From Nocardioides sp. InS609-2 (GTDB lineage Bacteria; Actinomycetota; Actinomycetes; Propionibacteriales; Nocardioidaceae), in NCBI RefSeq assembly GCF_023208195.1, contig NZ_CP060034.1, positions 2,790,001-2,854,000 on the forward strand: a DNA stretch of 64,000 bases. Reading direction: 5' to 3'. Position numbers and translations under genes: made by a program. Positions within the stretch are counted from its first letter, which is position 1, and each line of letters opens with the position of its first letter. This document shows positions 56,742-64,000 of this stretch, piece after piece. Under the pieces are notes generated by a model that had not been told where the DNA came from, did not search any database, and was given only the letters and a program-made list of their open reading frames with translations.

Positions 56742-57377
56742 TCAGCCCGGGCGGTCCTGCACCTGGGCCCGGTCGGTGATGTCGAGCGCGAGCCCGGCGA
56801 GGTGGTCGAGCCGGGCCAGCTCGGAGTCGAGGAACTCCGGGCCGCCGCGCCGCCCGAGCACCAGCGCCTCGCCGCCGAGGGAGCAGCCGCAGAGCAGCAG
56901 GTTCTCGTCGTCGCTCTCGATCCGCCGGGCGCCGTTGAGCGCCGGCCAGTCGATGGTGGGCGGCGCGGCCTCGGTGGCACGGATGATCTCGGTGCCCCCG
57001 TCGTTACGACGTACGCGGGCGCCCCAGTCGACGCGGAACGTCACCGGCATCAGATCGATGAGCCGGTCGAGGGCCTCAGACGGGCTTGCCGTCAGGGCCT
57101 CGACGACCTCGAGGTCGAGGAAGAGGTTGCCGCCTGCGTTGTAGCGGCTGATCCAGAGCACCTGGACGCTGTCGATGGTGTTGCAGGCGGAGACGATGGA
57201 GTCGGGCATCACGCCGGGCACCAGCTCGAGCATGATGTCGTCGATCGCGGTGCCGTCGGAGGTCTTCTCGACGATCTGGATCGCCTCGATGTCGCCGCCG
57301 GCCTCACCGATCGCGGTCGCCAGTCGACCCAGCGATCCGGGTACGTCGAGCAACTCCACGCGCAGCAGGAACGACAT
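56742..57377 (-). CDS. ACT domain-containing protein
   Basis: 211 residues from ATG at 57377, with GGAGG 5 bases upstream; GTG at 57380 is an alternative. The N-terminal ACT domain (LRVELLDVPGSLGRLATAIG, then GDIEAIQIVEKTSDGTAIDD) is followed by a second ACT-like half and a C-terminal domain (LDRLIDLMPVTFRVDWGARV, LGGEALVLGRRGGPEF). No catalytic domain is attached. It probably senses an amino acid or related ligand. It converges on the photolyase gene. Confidence 0.8.
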   Translation of the reverse strand: MSFLLRVELLDVPGSLGRLATAIGEAGGDIEAIQIVEKTSDGTAIDDIMLELVPGVMPDSIVSACNTIDSVQVLWISRYNAGGNLFLDLEVVEALTASPSEALDRLIDLMPVTFRVDWGARVRRNDGGTEIIRATEAAPPTIDWPALNGARRIESDDENLLLCGCSLGGEALVLGRRGGPEFLDSELARLDHLAGLALDITDRAQVQDRPG

Positions 57378-57455
57378 CACGGCCTCCAGAGGTCGGTTGC
57401 CCCGACCCTAGCCGGGAGTTGTCACATACACGTTTCGCACCGTGCCACCGGACGG

Positions 57456-59216
57456 TCAGGATTCGGCCAGTCGCCGGGCCAGGCCGGTCGCGCGCTGGGC
57501 CCGATGGCCGACGGCGGCCCGGACCGCCGACTCGGGTCCGATGACCCGCACGCGCGTGCGCGCCCGGGTGACCGCGGTGTAGAAGAGCTCGCGGGTGAGC
57601 AGGCGGGAGTCCTCGTCGGGGAGCAGCACGGTGACGACCTCGGCCTGGCTGCCCTGGCTCTTGTGGATCGTCATCGCGTGCATCGTGTCGACGTCGCCCA
57701 GGCGTGAGGGCGCCACCTCGAGCGGCCCGTCGCTGCCGATCAGCGCCACCCGGCGTACGCCGCCGCGGTCGACCACCACGCCCACGTCACCGTTGTAGAT
57801 GCCGAGGGCGTAGTCGTTGGCGGTCACCAGCAGCGGCCGCCCAACGTATGCGGACTCGTAGAGCGGGTCGCCGGTCTCGGCGGTGATCCATTGCTCGACG
57901 CGACGGTTCCAGTGGCGCACGCCGTAGGGGCCGTCCCGGTGGGCACACAGCAGCCGGTGCCGGTCGAGTGCCTCGAGCGCCTTGTCTGCCCGCCCGGCCG
58001 CAGCGGCATCGCGCACGGCCAGCGCAACCTCGACCGAGGTGGAGCGGATCTGGCCGGCCGGGTCTTCGTCGAGGATCCACTCGACGGCCGAGTGCCCGGC
58101 AGAGAGCGCCGCGACCACCGCGTCGGCGTCACCATCGCGGAGCGCCTCGGCCAGGGTGCCGATCTCGGTGCCGTAGCGGTGAGTGGTGCGCAGAGCGGCC
58201 ACGGGCGAGTCGGCCCGGCCGTCGAAGCCGCGCACCAGGTCGCTCAGCACCGCGCCGGCGTCGACCGACGACAGCTGGTCGGGGTCGCCCACCAGGATCA
58301 TCCGGGCATCGGGCCGGACGGCTTCGAGCAGCCGCGACATCATCGTCAGCGACACCATCGAGGTCTCGTCGACGACGATCACGTCGTGGGGCAGCCGGTT
58401 GTGGCGGTCGTGCCGGAACCTCGTCGAGTTGCCCGGGTGGGTGCGCAGCAGCCGGTGCAGGGTGCCGGCCTGGAGGCCCGCGAGCCTCGCCTGGTCGGCG
58501 GCCGAGAACCGGGCGGCCGCCGCGTGCACGGCCTCCTGCAGCCGGGCGGCCGCCTTGCCGGTGGGCGCCGCCATCGCAACCCGCATGACCTCGCCCCGGG
58601 CTTCGTGCTGCTCGGCCAGTGCGACCAGCAGGCCGGCCACGGCGGTGGTCTTACCGGTGCCCGGGCCACCTGTGATGACGGTGGTCCACTGGCTGGCGGC
58701 GCGCACACACGCGGCCCGTTGCTCGTCGTACCCCGAGAGCGGGAAGACCCGGTCGAGGGACGCGTGCATCAGGTCGGGGTCGTGGGGCGGTGTGGTCATG
58801 GCGCGGGCGGTCAGGTCGTCGAGGACCTGCGTCTCCTGCTCGTGGTAGCGGTCGAGATAGAGGAGGCGGGCGTCCCACCGCAGCACGCCGAGGTCGACGA
58901 GCGGGCTGGCGGCGACCGCGTCGGACCACACTCCCGGCTCGGGCCACGGCAGCTCGGTCGTCTCATCGCCTGTCGTAGCCTCGCCGGCAACGGTGGCCAG
59001 GTCGAGGCAGACCGAGCCGGCGCGGACGGCCCGGCAGGTCAGCGCGATCGCGAGCAGCACCTGCTCATCGTGCTCCCCACCCAGCTGGCCGAGGGTCTGG
59101 GCGATGTGGACGTCGGCCGACCTGATCACGCCTGCGGCGTTGAAGACGGCGAGCAGTCCGTGCGCGTTAAGTGCCAGCGCGGCGTCGTACTGATCGGTGG
59201 TCTCGAAGTCGCTCAT
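57456..59216 (-). CDS. recD: Exodeoxyribonuclease V subunit alpha RecD
   Basis: 586 residues from ATG at 59216. 5'-3' SF1B helicase of the RecBCD recombination/repair complex: Walker A VITGGPGTGKTTAVAGLLVA, motif II VIVDETSMVSLTMMSRLLE, motif III MILVGDPDQLSSVDAGAVL and the C-terminal AMTIHKSQGSQAEVVTVLLP with LFYTAVTRARTRVRV. Its start overlaps the recB stop by 4 bases, so recC-recB-recD is one operon. Confidence 0.96.
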   Translation of the reverse strand: MSDFETTDQYDAALALNAHGLLAVFNAAGVIRSADVHIAQTLGQLGGEHDEQVLLAIALTCRAVRAGSVCLDLATVAGEATTGDETTELPWPEPGVWSDAVAASPLVDLGVLRWDARLLYLDRYHEQETQVLDDLTARAMTTPPHDPDLMHASLDRVFPLSGYDEQRAACVRAASQWTTVITGGPGTGKTTAVAGLLVALAEQHEARGEVMRVAMAAPTGKAAARLQEAVHAAAARFSAADQARLAGLQAGTLHRLLRTHPGNSTRFRHDRHNRLPHDVIVVDETSMVSLTMMSRLLEAVRPDARMILVGDPDQLSSVDAGAVLSDLVRGFDGRADSPVAALRTTHRYGTEIGTLAEALRDGDADAVVAALSAGHSAVEWILDEDPAGQIRSTSVEVALAVRDAAAAGRADKALEALDRHRLLCAHRDGPYGVRHWNRRVEQWITAETGDPLYESAYVGRPLLVTANDYALGIYNGDVGVVVDRGGVRRVALIGSDGPLEVAPSRLGDVDTMHAMTIHKSQGSQAEVVTVLLPDEDSRLLTRELFYTAVTRARTRVRVIGPESAVRAAVGHRAQRATGLARRLAES

Positions 59217-62200
59217 CGGCCCGCCTCCATCAGCAGGCCGTCGAGCAGCGCCGAGAGGTCCTCGACGAGCCCGATCGGCGGCCGCCAGGAGAAGATCCCG
59301 CACGGTGCCCCGTCGACGAGCGGCGTCTCGGGCCCGCACATGCCGCGCAGGTAGAGATAGAGCACGCCGCCGAGGTGCTGGTCGGGGTCGTAGCCGGGCA
59401 GCCGCCAGCGCAGGAAGCGGTGCAGCACCACCGTGTAGAGCAGCGCCTGCAACGGGTAGTCGGAGTGACCCATCGCCTCGTCGAGCACCGAAGGCCGGTA
59501 GTCACGCGCGGTCAGGTCGCCGCCCATCTCGCCGAGCCAGTTGGTCTTGTAGTCGACGGTGAGATAGCGCTCCGCGCCGTCGACCGGCACCCGCATCACC
59601 ACGTCGATCGAGCCGGTGAGGTAGCCGCGCAACGGCTGCCCGGCCAGTGCCGCGTCGGCGTCGAGGGTGGCGGCGTAGGCCAGCAACGGGTCGCCGTCGG
59701 TGAGGTGCCGGCGCAGCAGCGGCGCGAGGTCGCCGAGCGTCACCCCCTCCACGGAGTACGACGTGTCGTCACCGCCCGCGAGCGGCAGCTCGAAGTCGAG
59801 CTCCTTGAGCCGGTCGGCCGTGGCCACCTGCATGAGCGTGGCGTCGCCAGCGAGCGGGCCGAGCGGGCTGGCGCAGACCGCGACCAGGGCGTCGGCGAGC
59901 TCGTCGGCGTCGAGGTCGACCGGCCACCAGATGCGCTGGTCGGCGATGTGGGCGAGCAGCTCGGCTCGGAAGTCTTCGGCATCGGGCTCGGCGTGCTCGA
60001 GCACCGCGTGCACCAGCGAGCCGAACGTCGCCCCGACCGGCAGGGCGGCCATCGGCGACGGCACTGCCGCCAGGTCGAGCTGGTCGGGAGCGGCGGCGAC
60101 GAGGAGCTCGACCTCGTCGTCGAGCTCGGGCACCTCCTCGGGCTCGCTGAGGTGACGGTCGGCGCCATGGGCCGATGACTGGGCGGCCGCCGAGAGCGAG
60201 GAGTAGGAGGTGCGGCGCCAGCTTGTGTCGACCGCCCGGGTGAACCGGCGGGCGTCGAGGTGGGGTCGATCGACGGCGAGCTCCCCCTCGGGAGCGAGGT
60301 CGGGCGACGCGAGCTCGGGGCTCAGCCCGCCCGCCGTCTGCCAGTGACCCAGGATCTCGACCATCCGGTCGTCATCGACGATCGGCTGCTCGTCGGGCAC
60401 CAGCGACATGCCCGGGCGTCGCCCGAACAGCACCCGGTGCAGCGGCGACGCGGGGGTGTTGCGCTCGGCCGCGGCGTACCACGCGACGACCTGCGACTGC
60501 GCCCGCGTGAGGGCGACGTAGAGGAGGCGCAGCGACTCGCCCGCGTCCTCGGAGGCGTGCCGGGCGAGGTGGGCCGAGCGGTGCGGGCTCTGGCCGCCGA
60601 CGTCGCGGCAGCGGTGTCCGTCGTCGTCGTGGAAGAGCGGCACACCCGGCTCGCGGCCGGTGTAGCGGTCCCACAGGGTCGGGACGTAGACGATGGGATA
60701 TTCGAGCCCCTTGCTGCCATGCACCGTCACCAGCTGCACGGCCGCGGCATCGGAGTCGAGGCGGCGGGTGCGCTCGGAGGCGACCTCGAACTTGTCGTCG
60801 GCCACCTGCGCACGCAGCCAGCCGAGCAGGCCGACGATGCCGAGCCGCTCCTCGACCGACACCTTGTGCAGCGCCTCGCCGATGTGGCGCAGGTCGGTGA
60901 GGGTGCGCTCGCCGCCGACGCGCGCCAGCACCCGCGCGGTGAGCCCGTCGACGACCGCGCACTCGAGTACGGCGGCCACACCGCGCGCACCCAGCACCTC
61001 CGCCAGCGTGCGGACCGTGTCAGCCAGGTGGTCGGTGCCCTCGTCGCCACCGGCGTCGAGCTGGGCGGCGCTGAGCCCGAAGAAGGAGGTCAGCGCCGCG
61101 CCCCGCACCCGGTCGGCGCGGTGAGGTTGTTCGAGCGCCTCGAGCAGGCTCAGCCACTCGGTCGCGGCCGGCGTATGGAAGACCGAGCCACCGGCGTTGA
61201 CCACCGACGGGATGCCCACCTCGGCCAGGGCCAGCTGGGCCGCCTGCAGGTCGGACCGCTTCGCCGCCAGCACGGCGACATGGCCCGGACGCACCGGCTC
61301 GCCCTCGAACGTCGCATCCGATCGCAACAGCTTCGAGATGTCGTGGGCCAGGTCCTTGATCACGTGGTCGCGCCACCGTGCGACCGCCGGCTTGCTGCGC
61401 GGACCGGCACCGATCTCGGCGCGTCGCGCCAGCCGCACCCGAAACGCAGGACCGGCCCCGGCCAGTCGGGACTCCTGGTGGTGCGCCTCGACGGGGTGTA
61501 CGACGATGCGCTCGTCGCCGAGGGCCGCACCCTGGAGCACCACCTGCACGGCATCGAGGAGCGGCTTGTCGGAGCGCCAGTTGACGCCGAGGGTCTGCCG
61601 GGTCGTCGCGGTCTCGGCGGCCGCGAGGTAGGTGACGATGTCGCCGCCCCGGAACGCGTAGATCGCCTGCTTGGGGTCGCCGATCAGCACCATCGTCGCG
61701 ACCTCGGTGAAGGCGCGATGGAAGACCTGCCACTGCACCGGGTCGGTGTCCTGGAACTCGTCGATCAGCGCCACCTTCCACCGGTGTCGCATCCGCGCGC
61801 GGGCGGGAGCGTCGACGTCGGCGAGGGCGTCGGCGAGCTGGCTCAGCAGGTCGTCGTAGCTGAGCACACCGAGCCGGCGCTTGCGCCGCTCGACCTCTTC
61901 GAGCACGTCCTGCGCGAAGAGCACCCGCGCGGCCGCGACCGAGTCGGGCGCCTCGGTCAGCACGGCCAGCGGCTCGACCCGGGCCCTCGGGTCGTCGACC
62001 ACCGCGCGCGCGATCTCGAGCGCTTCGCGACGCGACCACATCGGCTTCTGCTCAGCGGCGAACCGGGCGAGGTAGAGGTCGTCGACGACCTCGCTCGTCA
62101 GCTGTTCGAGGTCTTCGACCAGGGTCGCGGCCGAGTCGGTGTCGCCGGCGACCCCCAGGCTGCGCAGCACCAGCTGGCAGAACTGGTGGATCGTCGCGAT

Positions 62201-62548
62201 CGTGGCCGCGTCGAACGACGTGAGCGCGATCGTCAGGCGCTCGTGCATCGCGGCGCGCTTCGACGGGTCGGCAAGCAGGTGGTCGAGCAACTTGCTCTCT
62301 CGTCGAGGTGCGTCGGGGTCGGCCAGCGCCCGCTGCGCTTCGTCCAGCTGCTCGCGCACCCGCTCGCGCAGCTCCTGGCTCGCGGCGCGCGTGAACGTCA
62401 CGACCAGCAGCTCGTCGAGCGTGGCCTCGCCCTCCGCGACGTACCTGGTCACGAGTGCCGCGATCGTCCACGTCTTTCCGGTGCCGGCACTGGCCTCGAG
62501 CAGGGTGGTGCCGGTCGGCAGGGGGGCGGCGATGTCGAAGGTGTCCAC
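59213..62548 (-). CDS. recB: Exodeoxyribonuclease V subunit beta RecB
   Basis: 1111 residues from GTG at 62548, two bases after the recC stop. UvrD-like 3'-5' helicase plus nuclease. Walker A is LLEASAGTGKTWTIAALVTR; helicase motifs include ALIDEFQDTDPVQWQVFHRA, GDPKQAIYAFRGGDIVTYL and VQLVTVHGSKGLEYPIVYVP. The C-terminal RecB nuclease motif LTVDYKTNWLGE carries the D-x-K catalytic pair. With RecC and RecD it resects double-strand ends. Confidence 0.96.
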   Translation of the reverse strand: MDTFDIAAPLPTGTTLLEASAGTGKTWTIAALVTRYVAEGEATLDELLVVTFTRAASQELRERVREQLDEAQRALADPDAPRRESKLLDHLLADPSKRAAMHERLTIALTSFDAATIATIHQFCQLVLRSLGVAGDTDSAATLVEDLEQLTSEVVDDLYLARFAAEQKPMWSRREALEIARAVVDDPRARVEPLAVLTEAPDSVAAARVLFAQDVLEEVERRKRRLGVLSYDDLLSQLADALADVDAPARARMRHRWKVALIDEFQDTDPVQWQVFHRAFTEVATMVLIGDPKQAIYAFRGGDIVTYLAAAETATTRQTLGVNWRSDKPLLDAVQVVLQGAALGDERIVVHPVEAHHQESRLAGAGPAFRVRLARRAEIGAGPRSKPAVARWRDHVIKDLAHDISKLLRSDATFEGEPVRPGHVAVLAAKRSDLQAAQLALAEVGIPSVVNAGGSVFHTPAATEWLSLLEALEQPHRADRVRGAALTSFFGLSAAQLDAGGDEGTDHLADTVRTLAEVLGARGVAAVLECAVVDGLTARVLARVGGERTLTDLRHIGEALHKVSVEERLGIVGLLGWLRAQVADDKFEVASERTRRLDSDAAAVQLVTVHGSKGLEYPIVYVPTLWDRYTGREPGVPLFHDDDGHRCRDVGGQSPHRSAHLARHASEDAGESLRLLYVALTRAQSQVVAWYAAAERNTPASPLHRVLFGRRPGMSLVPDEQPIVDDDRMVEILGHWQTAGGLSPELASPDLAPEGELAVDRPHLDARRFTRAVDTSWRRTSYSSLSAAAQSSAHGADRHLSEPEEVPELDDEVELLVAAAPDQLDLAAVPSPMAALPVGATFGSLVHAVLEHAEPDAEDFRAELLAHIADQRIWWPVDLDADELADALVAVCASPLGPLAGDATLMQVATADRLKELDFELPLAGGDDTSYSVEGVTLGDLAPLLRRHLTDGDPLLAYAATLDADAALAGQPLRGYLTGSIDVVMRVPVDGAERYLTVDYKTNWLGEMGGDLTARDYRPSVLDEAMGHSDYPLQALLYTVVLHRFLRWRLPGYDPDQHLGGVLYLYLRGMCGPETPLVDGAPCGIFSWRPPIGLVEDLSALLDGLLMEAGR

Positions 62549-62550
62549 CC

Positions 62551-64000
62551 CTATATGCCTCGGATGCTCTCGCGGTCGCTGAGCAGCGGACCCCACACGC
62601 GCCAGGCGTAGTGACCCAGCCGATGCGTCGGCCCGCCTGACGTCTCGTCGGCCCGCAGCGGCGTCGTCAGCATGGAGTACGCCGTGTGCTCGCCGAACGC
62701 GCGAACGTGCCACGCGTCGGAGTCCTCCTTCGGGAAGCCGGTCTCGTCGAAGCGCGGTGTAGTCCACTCGCGCGCGGCCTTGCCGTCGGGGTCGGCGTCA
62801 CGCCCGGCCGCTGCGTAGACGTGGTCGGTGGCGTAGGCCAGGGACGTCTTCACCGGCAGTGGCAGCGGCTCGCACAGGCCGCGTTCGTAGACGTCGACCA
62901 GCTCGCGCAGCCACGCCCGTGCCTCGTGGTCGGCGAGCGGCTTGATCATCGCGATCTGGCCGCCGGAGCGGTGCTTGCCGATCGTGTGGGCGGTCCAGTT
63001 CTCGTCGGGGTGGCCGGCGGCCAGCGCCAGCGCGTCGATCCAGGCCGCGAGGCGCTGCTTGGCGCCGAGGTTGGAGTAGCTCACCGCCACCAGGTTGTTG
63101 CCGAAGACATTGCCGACCGTGCCGGTGAGCCGCCGGTCGCCCAGGTCGATGTCGACGTCGAGCGACCGCGCCGGACCGGTGCGCAGCGCCTGCCCCTGCG
63201 TCACGAGGGGGCGGACCTTCTGCACGACGTTGGTGAGAACGCCGGCGCCCAGGTCGCCCGGCGGCAGCAACCCGCGCAGCTGCTCGGCGGTCATGCCGGC
63301 CTGCGGGTCGGCACCGGCGAGCACGTCGGTGACCAGCCGGTCGCCGACGGCCCACTGCTCGAGGTTGTCGAGCTCGATCGGGATGGCGTCCTTGGCCTCG
63401 TCGGCGTCGTACGGCGTGGAGACCCGCAGCCGGCTGCGGAAGAACGCCTTCACCGGGTGGCGGTAGAAGTCGTGCAGGTCGGCCAGCGACACGTCGCTCG
63501 CCAGTGGCGCCGGTGGCAGCGGCTCGGGCACCAGCTCACGCACCTCGGTGCGGGTGCCGCGCGCGGCCTCGGCGCCCGCGAGCGCGGCCCGGTCGAAGGT
63601 GAAGGGCAGGGTGCCGACCAGCCCGGCCGGCACGAGGTTGATCTCGTCGAACGGCTGGAGCGGGTGCCGCACCAGGGCCCGGTCGCGAACCGGCTCGGCG
63701 GCGGTGCGGTCGAGGGCGTCGAGCAGCTCGCCGAGGGGTACGGCGGGCGGTCGCTCGGCGCCGTTGTGCTCGCCCCGGCCGGCGTAGGTCACCACGAGCG
63801 TCTCGGTGGCGGCGCCGATGGCGTCGAGGAGCAGCTGGCGGTCCTCGGAGCGGAGGTCGCGCTCGCCGGTGCGCGGCCGGCGAGCCAGCACGTCGTCACC
63901 GTCGACGGACGCGATGCGCGGGAAGACCCCGTCGTCGAGGCCCACCAGGCAGACGACCCGGTGCGGCACCGACCGCATCGGCACCATCGTGCAGACCGTG
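62551..64000 (-). CDS. recC: Exodeoxyribonuclease V subunit gamma RecC (3' part, continues beyond window)
   Basis: About 483 C-terminal codons are present and the gene start lies beyond 64000. Signatures: MRSVPHRVVCLVGLDDGVFP, SLADLHDFYRHPVKAFFRSR (inactive nuclease-like domain near the C-terminus) and QLLLDAIGAATETLVVTYAG. RecC recognises Chi-type sites and holds RecB and RecD. The stop TAG is followed after two bases by the recB GTG. Whether the N-terminal part is intact cannot be seen. Confidence 0.93.
   Translation of the reverse strand, partial: TVCTMVPMRSVPHRVVCLVGLDDGVFPRIASVDGDDVLARRPRTGERDLRSEDRQLLLDAIGAATETLVVTYAGRGEHNGAERPPAVPLGELLDALDRTAAEPVRDRALVRHPLQPFDEINLVPAGLVGTLPFTFDRAALAGAEAARGTRTEVRELVPEPLPPAPLASDVSLADLHDFYRHPVKAFFRSRLRVSTPYDADEAKDAIPIELDNLEQWAVGDRLVTDVLAGADPQAGMTAEQLRGLLPPGDLGAGVLTNVVQKVRPLVTQGQALRTGPARSLDVDIDLGDRRLTGTVGNVFGNNLVAVSYSNLGAKQRLAAWIDALALAAGHPDENWTAHTIGKHRSGGQIAMIKPLADHEARAWLRELVDVYERGLCEPLPLPVKTSLAYATDHVYAAAGRDADPDGKAAREWTTPRFDETGFPKEDSDAWHVRAFGEHTAYSMLTTPLRADETSGGPTHRLGHYAWRVWGPLLSDRESIRGI

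Noticed and set aside
57391..57407. GGTCGG / CCGACC hairpin between recD and the ACT gene
   Set aside because: 6 bp, no T tract, and close to the ACT gene ribosome site. Could be chance.

Overview
The window is 64 kb of high-GC chromosomal DNA from an actinobacterium, most likely a Nocardioidaceae (Nocardioides-like) member. This rests on frequent GTG starts, the bacterial proteasome activator Bpa with its C-terminal HbYX-type tail, a deazaflavin (F420)-type oxidoreductase, MenB, a TadA/TadA-associated pair, the DUF6457-mobA pair and actinobacterial-type integrase relics. The genus is an inference from gene style, not from a marker gene. Most of the window is core housekeeping DNA with many ATGA or GTGA stop-start overlaps.

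Layout. 0-16.9 kb: a broken DUF559 remnant, a GNAT fusion protein, larCB (nickel-pincer cofactor), pheA, lipid/PAP2 and DinB proteins, serS with two HAD phosphatases, a secreted TIMP-like protein, bpa, quinone oxidoreductase, DUF6457-mobA, a nitrilase-family amidase, a membrane protein, a biotinyl carrier domain and tRNA-Ser(CGA) with a strong terminator. 16.9-28.8 kb: an accessory-looking stretch starting just past the tRNA and ending at an integrase scrap. It holds a DUF480-methyltransferase fusion, a 720-bp decayed stretch, a PhoX-like phosphatase, a sigma factor with a membrane partner, a complete IS1380-type element sitting inside a UPF0158 gene with a CTAG target duplication, a frameshifted lipoprotein, and a DUF6412-YidC-TauE/SafE cluster. 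28.8-43.6 kb: a large zinc-ribbon membrane protein, tadA and partner, upp, the pntAA-AB-B transhydrogenase operon, an MsiK/UgpC-type ABC ATPase, a divergent MerR/MFS efflux pair with a MerR-type operator, a VIT1-like protein, CPBP protease, ThpR, an acyl-CoA dehydrogenase and a shortened M15 peptidase. 43.6-50 kb: the glycogen-to-trehalose operon glgX-treYZ, in which TreY and TreZ are one 1368-residue polypeptide. 50-54.9 kb: cobB and menB, now separated by about 3.2 kb of decayed integrative element (toxin-antitoxin, PhzG-like oxidase, fragments of an aminotransferase, FAD protein, sirtuin, excisionase and integrase). 54.9-64 kb: DDN-type oxidoreductase, frameshifted photolyase, ACT protein and recC-recB-recD.

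The most informative reconstruction is at menB-cobB. A 14-bp sequence from the last codons of menB is repeated next to cobB. Removing the DNA between the copies leaves a menB stop codon 4 nt before the cobB start, i.e. a tight ancestral operon split by the element. Several reading frames in the window are broken by one- or two-base changes, some in G runs, so read-level checking is advisable before calling them pseudogenes.
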